A DNA stretch of 58,369 nt, taken from contig CACZVX010000006.1 in NCBI GenBank assembly GCA_902784755.1, forward strand, positions 1 to 58,369. The letters are read 5' to 3'. Below, one piece after another: positions 26,475 to 33,943 of this stretch. The notes under the pieces are model-generated. The model worked only from the letters and a program-made list of their open reading frames with translations. It searched no databases and had not been told where the DNA came from. Every line of letters starts with the position of its first letter. The first letter of the stretch is position 1. The position numbers and the translations under genes are program-made. The DNA comes from an uncultured Prevotellaceae bacterium. Lineage in GTDB: Bacteria > Bacteroidota > Bacteroidia > Bacteroidales > Bacteroidaceae.

Positions 26475-29400
26475 TTAGAACGCTACTTTCAAACTAACTG
26501 TATAAGAACGCTGCAAAGGATAAGAAGGAGCATTACTTGCACGTGTCTCAGGATCACCCCAGAGGTACGGCGAGAAGGTCAGCAGATTATAAGCACTTAG
26601 TGCCAACTGAAGTTGGTTCAGACCCAGCTTCTTCATGAAAGGAAGATTGAAGTCATAGGCCAACTGAATAGTCTTCACTCGGAAATATTTAGCATCTTTC
26701 TCATAAAGAGTGGAATTAGCATAGTTCTGATCTCCATTAAGCCATGTTGCTCGTGGATACTCTGCATCCTGACTTGGATTATCTACTGTCCATGTGTGGT
26801 CGAGGTGATATTTCAAAAGACCGCCATCAGTATTGGTACTAGCTGCCTGGAAAGGACGACGGAACACGTCGGATATCACACGGCTTACATTCCATGCACC
26901 TGTCATCTGTGTATTGAATGACCATCCTTTCCACTGGAATCCAATCGTAAGACCAGCAATATATTCAGGATCATCAGTATAAGCATTACCACGGAAAGCA
27001 TCGTTTCCATCTATTTTACCATCTTTGTTCATATCAACATATACGGCATCACCGGGTTCGAGATTAGCCACGAACTGTGTGGGGAATGCACTACCGAATT
27101 CCTTTTCATAGTCTGCTTCAGCACCTGCATAATAATACTTCCAGAACTTATAGAGTGAGCGGGAACCGATACGCTGACCGCGCTGATACATATAGTCATA
27201 AGCCTGAGGTGCTTCATACATCTCAATAATTTCATTCTGGTTATAGGATACATTCAGCTTAGCCCAGTAACGGAAATCTTTACCAATCTTATCATTCCAG
27301 TTCAGTGAGGCTTCCCAACCCCAACTCTTCACTTCACCAAGGTTCGTATAAGGTACAGTGAAACCGAGAATAGAAGGAGCTGTCATATCCTGAATCAAAA
27401 TGTCTTTACGATGCTCTCGATAATAGTCGAACACGCCGCGAAGACGATCTCCGAAGAAATTCACATCAATACCATAGTCTTGCTTGAAGGCTGTCTCCCA
27501 GGATACGTTAGGATTGTTTTTAGCTGCTTCAACGGCACCCTTACTGACTGTTCCGTTTTCAACACCGAAGTCATAAGCATAGGGATTGGCATCCTTACCT
27601 ATACGTTCTGCAAGAGCAGTGGTGTTTACATAATAAGGATCGGGCACATACATGAAACGGCTACCACCAATCTTATCGTTACCGACAAGACCCCAAGAAG
27701 CACGGAATTTCATGAAGCTGAAGATTTTCTTGAGTGGCTTAAAGAATGCTTCGTCACTGATAACCCATCCAACAGAACCTGCAGGGAATACGCCGAAGCG
27801 CTTACCAGGAGCAAAGTTCTCAGATCCATTGTAACCAATGTTGAACTCAGCAATATAACGGTTATTCCAGTCATAGGTTAAACGTCCAACAAGTCCTACG
27901 TAAGTACGCGGGATATCAGAATAAGCTCCACTAATGTAGTATTCCTTACTTTGGTTGTAAAGAGCTAAGGCAGAAACTGTGTGTTTACCAAAAGCACGAT
28001 TGTAATTAGCAGATGCCTCAACATACCAGTTACGGCCATGACCACTAACAGCTGTAGAATATGCAGGAGGTTCATTCTCAGAATTCTTACGATAAAGAAT
28101 ATCCTGTCCATTTGCCTGAAGTACGGGTGTATAATTAGCTACGCTTGCAGTAATTGTACGACGAGAAGCGAAGGAACTATTATATGAACCCTTTAACTTG
28201 GCAGACAGTCCTTTGGTAATGAAATCCAGTTTCTGGTCGAGAATCAAGTCGAAACTTAACTTGTTGGCATTGTCCTGAAATGCACCGGGCTGATAAGCAT
28301 AATAGGTCATTGGTGAAGATCCAACAAATGGCAACATATTATCAGGATTCTGCTCAAAATTCAGGTTATCCGTCGTCGATGCTGAATTCACGATGTAACG
28401 TCCATCAACAATACCAGGACTTACAAACGGAGTAGCTTGATATATAGCCTTAATCATACCACCAGAACCTTGACCCGTACGAGGAGAACTCTTATCGTCC
28501 ACCTTACCAGCAACGTTCACACTCAGCAAAGTAGTCTTTGTGACATTCAAGTCAATGTTTGCACGATAGTTGAAACGCTGATACTGATATCCGAAATCAT
28601 AACCTGCACCAAACTGCTTAAACAAACCATCCTGGGTAAACATACCGGCTGAAATAAAATATTTCACCTTATTATTACCTCCAGAAATATTAATATTGTG
28701 CTGCTGTTGAAGTGTTATGTCCTTCATGATATAATCAGCCCAATCCATACTCGGGAAACGAACAGGATCGCTACCCGTAGCAAACTTCTGGATCACATAG
28801 TCGGAGAAAACAGGAGCCTGACCGTCGTTGGCACGCATCTGATTGTAGAAAGAAGCATACTCGCTAGAGTTAGCCAATTCTACCATCTTTGTAGGAGTCA
28901 TTGCTGAGAAAGTAGCATTTGCAGTAATGCGTGCCTTACCTTCAGCACCACGCTTTGTAGTAATCAGAATAACACCATTTGCACCGCGAACACCGAATAC
29001 AGCTGTTGCTGAAGCATCCTTCAGCACAGTAATACTTTCAATTTCGTTGGGGTCGATGTCCCACATCTCACGCTCCACACCGTCTACTTGTACAAGAGGA
29101 TTTGCATCTACCCAAGTAGCCTTACCACGGACGAAGATACTAGCTGCATCACTACCAGGCTCACCAGAATATTGTACGGTGGTCACACCGGAAAGCTGAC
29201 CGGCCAACACATTGTTAACTGAAGATACAGGTGTTCGCACAAGGTCTTCGTTCTTCACGCTGGAGAGTGCACCAGTAACCGTAACCTTCTTCTGCACACC
29301 GTAAGCGACGACCTCCACACCTTCCAGAACCTGAGAGTCATCCTGAAGTGTTACCTTCATTCCGTTGGCTGCGGTCACGGTTTGTGACTTCATACCCACA

Positions 29401-29681
29401 TAAGAAATCGTTAACTTTGTACCTGGCTTTACATTGAGCGTAAAGTTTCCGTCAAAGTCAGTCACTGTACCCTGAGTGGCAGCACCACCCACGATAATTA
29501 CACTGGCGCCAATAACTGGTTCGCCTTGACTGTCAACAACAGTACCTGAGATCGAGCCTTGCTGCTGAACTTCATCAACAGCTGCCGATGCATGCGATAC
29601 ACCCATGGGTGACCACAACATGGCCGCACAAATCATAGCTACAGGGATAACAGTCCCTTTTAGTAACCTTTTTTTGTTCAT
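26475..29681 (-). CDS. SusC/RagA family TonB-dependent transporter (first pair)
   Basis: First gene of the four-gene SusCD-SusCD operon. Signal peptide about residues 1-35, carboxypeptidase-regulatory-like domain (about 42-115: ISGTVVDSQGEPVIGASV ... ISYVGMKSQ), TonB-dependent plug (about 120-235: VVAYGVQKK, GVRGANGVILITTKRG) and a full barrel to residue 1,068. The last residues (SLKVAF) end in an aromatic, as expected for barrel insertion. It has its own well-formed promoter at 29764-29795 and a leader of about 80 bases. Substrate inferred as pectin or rhamnogalacturonan oligosaccharides from the adjacent lyases. Confidence 0.96.
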   Translation of the reverse strand: MNKKRLLKGTVIPVAMICAAMLWSPMGVSHASAAVDEVQQQGSISGTVVDSQGEPVIGASVIIVGGAATQGTVTDFDGNFTLNVKPGTKLTISYVGMKSQTVTAANGMKVTLQDDSQVLEGVEVVAYGVQKKVTVTGALSSVKNEDLVRTPVSSVNNVLAGQLSGVTTVQYSGEPGSDAASIFVRGKATWVDANPLVQVDGVEREMWDIDPNEIESITVLKDASATAVFGVRGANGVILITTKRGAEGKARITANATFSAMTPTKMVELANSSEYASFYNQMRANDGQAPVFSDYVIQKFATGSDPVRFPSMDWADYIMKDITLQQQHNINISGGNNKVKYFISAGMFTQDGLFKQFGAGYDFGYQYQRFNYRANIDLNVTKTTLLSVNVAGKVDDKSSPRTGQGSGGMIKAIYQATPFVSPGIVDGRYIVNSASTTDNLNFEQNPDNMLPFVGSSPMTYYAYQPGAFQDNANKLSFDLILDQKLDFITKGLSAKLKGSYNSSFASRRTITASVANYTPVLQANGQDILYRKNSENEPPAYSTAVSGHGRNWYVEASANYNRAFGKHTVSALALYNQSKEYYISGAYSDIPRTYVGLVGRLTYDWNNRYIAEFNIGYNGSENFAPGKRFGVFPAGSVGWVISDEAFFKPLKKIFSFMKFRASWGLVGNDKIGGSRFMYVPDPYYVNTTALAERIGKDANPYAYDFGVENGTVSKGAVEAAKNNPNVSWETAFKQDYGIDVNFFGDRLRGVFDYYREHRKDILIQDMTAPSILGFTVPYTNLGEVKSWGWEASLNWNDKIGKDFRYWAKLNVSYNQNEIIEMYEAPQAYDYMYQRGQRIGSRSLYKFWKYYYAGAEADYEKEFGSAFPTQFVANLEPGDAVYVDMNKDGKIDGNDAFRGNAYTDDPEYIAGLTIGFQWKGWSFNTQMTGAWNVSRVISDVFRRPFQAASTNTDGGLLKYHLDHTWTVDNPSQDAEYPRATWLNGDQNYANSTLYEKDAKYFRVKTIQLAYDFNLPFMKKLGLNQLQLALSAYNLLTFSPYLWGDPETRASNAPSYPLQRSYTVSLKVAF

Positions 29682-29763
29682 ATATATTAAAAAATTAATA
29701 ATAACGCAGTTAGGTTAGACTACCTTAGTTAATAAAAGAATGTTTTTAAGCTTAAATTTTCTG

Positions 29764-29795
29764 CAAAAATAAGTCAAAAAATCGACAGGAACAAA
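29764..29795 (-). promoter_or_regulatory. Full promoter of the SusCD operon
   Basis: Minus-strand TTTG (29792-29795), 20-base spacer, TATTTTTG (29764-29771): an exact Bacteroidota promoter. The start codon is 83 bases downstream, leaving a leader long enough for post-transcriptional control. Confidence 0.8.
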
Positions 29796-29848
29796 TTTAA
29801 AAGCAAAAAAGTCATAAAATAAGGGTGTTTTGTCAATTATCCAAGTAA

Positions 29849-29883
29849 TAAAAGAAGCCGTCCTGCAAAACAAGACGGCTTCT
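29849..29883 (-). terminator. Terminator after the IIC-kduI-MFS operon
   Basis: A 10-bp stem AGAAGCCGTC/GACGGCTTCT (29853-29862 with 29874-29883) followed on the minus strand by a T-rich stretch. It separates the permease/isomerase operon from the SusCD operon. Confidence 0.85.
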
Positions 29884-29902
29884 ATAATATAAAAGGTGAA
29901 AA

Positions 29903-31360
29903 TTAATCTTCAACCACGATTGGCTTATACTTAGGAACGAGGGCTTTCATGATACACCATCCTATCAGATAAGCTACAGCACAGATGCAGAACACCACCA
30001 TATAGGCTGCGGGCTTGCCTTCGAATCCGAAGAAGGTGAAGTTGGCACCCTGTTCTGCTGCCCAGTCGAAGAACTTACCGGAGCCCAGGTTGATAGACAT
30101 AGAACCGATACCGCCGGCCATTGTGCCAAGGCCAACAATCGTACCGATGGTGCTCTTGGGGAACATGTCACCGATGGTAGAGAACAAGTTGGCACTCCAA
30201 GCTTGGTGTCCGGCACCCAGCAGACCAATCAGGATGGCAGGCCACCATGCGCTGTAAGCGCCTAAAGGCTGGGCAAAGAGTCCGAGCACAGGGAAGCAGG
30301 CGAAGATAAACATGGCACGCATACGGCCCAGATAAGGATTCATGCCCTTCTTTTCCACGAAATAGGTGGGCAGGTAACCACCGCCGATACTGAGGATGGT
30401 CACAATGGCATAAAGGGTGAATATCAGCGCAATACCCATGGCAGAGTCGCTGGTATATCCATACTGGTCGCTGAAATAGGCAGGTGCCCAGAAGAGGAAG
30501 AACCACCACACACCATCGGTCATGAACTTACCCACGAGGAACGACCAAGTCTGCTTGAAAGTGAAACACTTCCAGAAAGAAATAGTTTTCTCTTCTTTTT
30601 GTTCGGCACGACCCTGAATAGCTGCTATATCATTGTCTTGTTCTATATAGTTTAATTCCGCCTGATTGACACGGATATTCTTGACAGGTTTGTCATAAAG
30701 CCATGCCCAAAGGCCCATCCAGATAAAACCTAATGCACCAATGATGATGAATGCCATTTCCCATCCCCAAGCACGAGCGAGCAGAGGAATTGTGGCAGGA
30801 GCAGCAAGTGCACCTACTGAGGCACCACTATTAAAGATAGAAGTTGCGAAAGCACGGTCTTTTTTAGGGAAATACTCGGCTGTTGCCTTAATAGCTGCTG
30901 GGAAGTTACCTGCTTCACCGACAGCAAGAATCAGACGACAAGAGAGGAAAAGCCATACGCTGATAGTCGCAATAGCTACAGCAGCATCGGAGCCAGCCTG
31001 TACAGCACGCAGAGCAGCGATAGAATCATAACCTTCTACCTGCATAGCAACCCAGCCGCAACCAGCATGAAGCACGGCACCGAGTGACCATACGAAAATG
31101 GCGATAAGATAACCTTTCTTCGTTCCCATCCAGTCAATGAACTTGCCAGCGAAAAGGTTAGCAATGGCATAGAAGAGAGAGAAGAGACCGGTAATCGTAC
31201 CATAATCGGCATCTGTCCAATGGAACTCTGGCGCAATAAAGTCTTTCCATGTCAGGGAGAGAACCTGACGGTCCATGTAGTTAATAGTCGTTGCCAAAAA
31301 GAGCAACGCGCAAATCACCCAACGAAAGTTGGACATTTTAGTAGTTTGAACTGCGTTCAT
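29903..31360 (-). CDS. MFS permease, hexuronate (ExuT) type
   Basis: Inner-membrane importer of the anion:cation symporter branch of the major facilitator superfamily, with 12 predicted helices. The N-terminal motif TINYMDRQVLSL and the loop motif GKFIDWMGTKKGY between helices 2 and 3 are typical of ExuT/GudP-type transporters. Length 485 is slightly above the usual 430-450. It is last in the operon IIC-KduI-MFS, 43 bases after KduI. Together with an exported KduI it most likely imports a keto-deoxy-uronate or galacturonate; the exact substrate is inferred. Confidence 0.88.
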   Translation of the reverse strand: MNAVQTTKMSNFRWVICALLFLATTINYMDRQVLSLTWKDFIAPEFHWTDADYGTITGLFSLFYAIANLFAGKFIDWMGTKKGYLIAIFVWSLGAVLHAGCGWVAMQVEGYDSIAALRAVQAGSDAAVAIATISVWLFLSCRLILAVGEAGNFPAAIKATAEYFPKKDRAFATSIFNSGASVGALAAPATIPLLARAWGWEMAFIIIGALGFIWMGLWAWLYDKPVKNIRVNQAELNYIEQDNDIAAIQGRAEQKEEKTISFWKCFTFKQTWSFLVGKFMTDGVWWFFLFWAPAYFSDQYGYTSDSAMGIALIFTLYAIVTILSIGGGYLPTYFVEKKGMNPYLGRMRAMFIFACFPVLGLFAQPLGAYSAWWPAILIGLLGAGHQAWSANLFSTIGDMFPKSTIGTIVGLGTMAGGIGSMSINLGSGKFFDWAAEQGANFTFFGFEGKPAAYMVVFCICAVAYLIGWCIMKALVPKYKPIVVED

Positions 31361-31403
31361 ATTATTTGTTTTCTTAATTCTAGATTCTTAACTCAAATTT
31401 CGT

Positions 31404-32411
31404 TTAACGGATATCGATGACAGGGATATTGTCTTTATCGTTATAATAGAGGTTCTCACCAGCCATACCCCAGATGAAGGTATAGTAGTAGGTGCCTGCA
31501 GCAGCATGCATGCTCCATTCTGGAGACATGATAGCCTGATCATTGTGCAGCCATACCACGCGGCTCTCCTCCGGCTGTCCCATAATGTGAGCAATGGTCT
31601 GCTCCTGAGGAAGATTGAAATAATAGTAAGCCTCAATGCGACGTCCATGGGTATGAGGCGGCATCGTGTTCCAGGCAGCCCCGGGATTCAATTGTGTCAG
31701 ACCGAGTTGCAACTGACAAGGACCTTCCTCCAGCACGTCATTGACAATAAGTTTGTAAACGGTACGGTTGTTACACTCCTCCAGCGAACCAACGGGCCCC
31801 CATACAGCGGCCTTCAGGGAACCTTTACGGCCATCGAGGGTAATCCACTGGGTCTTATAATGCTGGTGGGCAGTTGCAGAATTCAGGTAGAACTTGGCAG
31901 GCTTAGAGGCATCCTTCGAACGGAACTCCACCACCTTGTTCACATCCTTGTCCTTACCGATATGTCCACGGCCAATATAAAGAGCCTCCTTCGGAGAGAG
32001 GGCATATTCCTTACCGTCGACAATCACCACACCGTCGCCCAGACCGCAATTCACTACGCCAAGTTCACGGTTGTACATGAAGTATTTCTCCTTGATGGTG
32101 TTGTCCACATCCAGACCGAGTTCCCAGAAGTTTTCCAACTTCAACGTTGTCTTCACAGGCATCGCACCTCCGAAAATAAAACGGTCGTAGTGGGAATAAG
32201 TCAGCAGAATGGAATCAGGTGCCATCACCTTTTCCATCACAAAGCGTTCACGCAAAAGTTTCGTGTCGTAGTGCTTCACATCTTCAGGATGGCAGGCCGT
32301 CTGGAATTTCACGTGCTGTGCTCCGACAAACCTATCGGCTTCCTGTGCATGAGCAACCTGCGTTGCCATGCCAAGATTCAATAATGAGAAAATGATAAAA
32401 ATCTTCTTCAT
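31404..32411 (-). CDS. kduI: 5-keto-4-deoxyuronate isomerase with signal peptide
   Basis: Converts 5-keto-4-deoxyuronate (from unsaturated galacturonate) to 2,5-diketo-3-deoxygluconate. Residues about 30-335 align along their whole length with Kdu[55 protein letters not shown]. The zinc ligands of E. coli KduI (two His and Glu in HTH....E, plus a later His) are all present. What is odd is the start: a classical signal peptide (MKKIF, hydrophobic core, AHA cleavage site near residue 22), so the enzyme should work in the periplasm, whereas enterobacterial KduI is cytoplasmic; 335 residues against about 278. It lies 21 bases after the IIC gene and 43 before the MFS permease. Confidence 0.95.
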   Translation of the reverse strand: MKKIFIIFSLLNLGMATQVAHAQEADRFVGAQHVKFQTACHPEDVKHYDTKLLRERFVMEKVMAPDSILLTYSHYDRFIFGGAMPVKTTLKLENFWELGLDVDNTIKEKYFMYNRELGVVNCGLGDGVVIVDGKEYALSPKEALYIGRGHIGKDKDVNKVVEFRSKDASKPAKFYLNSATAHQHYKTQWITLDGRKGSLKAAVWGPVGSLEECNNRTVYKLIVNDVLEEGPCQLQLGLTQLNPGAAWNTMPPHTHGRRIEAYYYFNLPQEQTIAHIMGQPEESRVVWLHNDQAIMSPEWSMHAAAGTYYYTFIWGMAGENLYYNDKDNIPVIDIR

Positions 32412-32432
32412 ACTTATTACATTATTATAATA

Positions 32433-33806
32433 TTACTTTTTTTCTGATTTCTTCTCATCAGCCACGATACGCTTGCGATTCCAAAGCATCATGCAGATAG
32501 TGATGATGGTAAGTACACCGGCACCAATCCACTTCAGGTAGTTCACGCAGGCATAGATGACCCAGCCAAAGAGTGAAGAGGCAAAATCGAGGGCACCAGC
32601 CTGGAATCCCTCTGGAATCTTGGAAGCGGGATCGCCTGTCTGGGCATAAACAGCTTGAGCTGCCTTGGTAAATGCGGGAGCCATATCGGTCACAAAGTAA
32701 AGGCCGATGCCAACAGCAATAAAACCAATAATCAAGGTCTTCACCACATTACCCTTCGTATAGGGAAGCACCATTACAAAAACATAGAACATACCAGCCA
32801 AAGAAGCCAATGGTAGGAACTGGTTTCCTGGGAGTGCCACTGCCAAAGCCAGTGTCAATGGAATAAGAATCAGAGAAGCAACCAAAGTCGTAGGATGACC
32901 AATAACAAGTGCAGGACTCATGCCAATAAAAACTTTCTTACCATTCCATTTTTTCTGCACCACTTCCTGTGTTTTTTCTGCAATAGGCTTCAAACCGTCA
33001 ATAAACAGCTTGGTGATACGGGGAATCAATTCCATCACAGCACCCATCGTTACACCGAGGAAGAGTATCTTCTTGATATCCAACTGGGCCACGGCACCAA
33101 TCAGGGCACCCACAATCACACCCAGCACCAGCGGCTCACCGAGCACGCCGAACTTCTTCTTCAGTCCTTCGGCATCAATATCGAGTTTGGAAAATCCGGG
33201 AATCTTATCCAACAGCCAGTTGATACCGATGGCAAAAGCCGTGAAACTCTGGCAGAAAGGCTGCGGAATGGAGATACCGTCCATATCGTCGTAATAACCC
33301 TGGAACTTCTCGGCAGTCAAGTCGGCCATTACCAATGTAATGATGTAGCACACAATTGCGGCGAAATAACCCCAAGCCAAGCTCTGGTCCATTACAAAAT
33401 AAGCCACAGCACCAATGAAAGCAAAATGCCAATAGTTCCACAAATCAATGTTCACCGTGCGGGTTGTCTTTGTAATCAGCATCAGGAAGTTGACTCCTAA
33501 GCAGATGGGAATGATGAGTGCTCCCACAGCTGTATTGTATGCCACAGCGGCAGCAGCAGGCCATCCCATGTCAAACACCCCAAGCTGCAAATCGTAAAGT
33601 CTGGAAATTTCAGAAAGCGGGTCACCGAAGTTGTTGGTCAGCAGGGCAGTTACGATACCCAAACCCACGAAACCTACACCTACATAGAGACCGGATTTCA
33701 AGGACTTTCCGAATTTCAGTCCGATGCAAAGACCGATGATGGTGAACAGAATAGGCATCATCACCGATGCGCCCAAACTGATAATGTAACTAAAGACTTG
33801 TTCCAT
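32433..33806 (-). CDS. Orphan PTS galactitol-type permease, EIIC (GatC family)
   Basis: Polytopic inner-membrane protein of 457 residues, about 10-12 helices, with GatC-family signatures: MGWPAAAAVAYNTAVGALIIP, TRTVNIDLWNYWHF, and GMSPALVIGHPTT. In a PTS this domain carries the sugar through the membrane while IIB phosphorylates it. No IIA, IIB, HPr or EI gene is present nearby, and the Bacteroidota generally lack sugar PTS. It is the first gene of the operon with kduI and the MFS permease and has its own promoter. It may work as an uncoupled permease for a uronate or sugar acid, or as a sensor; this is inference. Confidence 0.9.
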   Translation of the reverse strand: MEQVFSYIISLGASVMMPILFTIIGLCIGLKFGKSLKSGLYVGVGFVGLGIVTALLTNNFGDPLSEISRLYDLQLGVFDMGWPAAAAVAYNTAVGALIIPICLGVNFLMLITKTTRTVNIDLWNYWHFAFIGAVAYFVMDQSLAWGYFAAIVCYIITLVMADLTAEKFQGYYDDMDGISIPQPFCQSFTAFAIGINWLLDKIPGFSKLDIDAEGLKKKFGVLGEPLVLGVIVGALIGAVAQLDIKKILFLGVTMGAVMELIPRITKLFIDGLKPIAEKTQEVVQKKWNGKKVFIGMSPALVIGHPTTLVASLILIPLTLALAVALPGNQFLPLASLAGMFYVFVMVLPYTKGNVVKTLIIGFIAVGIGLYFVTDMAPAFTKAAQAVYAQTGDPASKIPEGFQAGALDFASSLFGWVIYACVNYLKWIGAGVLTIITICMMLWNRKRIVADEKKSEKK

Positions 33807-33848
33807 TTGGTTTTATTAATTTATAAAGTAGTTTTCAACAAATTGGTG

Positions 33849-33856
33849 CAAAGATA
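33849..33856 (-). promoter_or_regulatory. Promoter -7 box of the IIC-kduI-MFS operon
   Basis: Minus-strand TATCTTTG, 43 bases before the start codon. No TTG is found 19-20 bases upstream; that region is a purine/pyrimidine repeat instead. Confidence 0.55.
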
Positions 33857-33875
33857 CGAAAAAAAAGTGAAAAGA

Positions 33876-33936
33876 GAAGAGTGAAGAGTGAAAAATTTGC
33901 TGCCACCATTATTTTTTACAGAATTCTTCACTCTTC
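33876..33936. repeat. Intergenic purine/pyrimidine inverted repeat after murF-alr
   Basis: The ten-base GAAGAGTGAA occurs twice in overlap (33876-33885, 33883-33892) and its reverse complement TTCACTCTTC at 33927-33936, giving a 10-bp stem with a 34-base loop. It lies just past the murF-alr stop and may end that transcript. It resembles the elements found inside other genes of this window. Confidence 0.5.
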
Positions 33937-33943
33937 ATTTCAT

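Noticed and set aside
31506-32384. Open frame of 292 codons on the plus strand
   Set aside because: Opposite kduI, which is intact with all its metal ligands.
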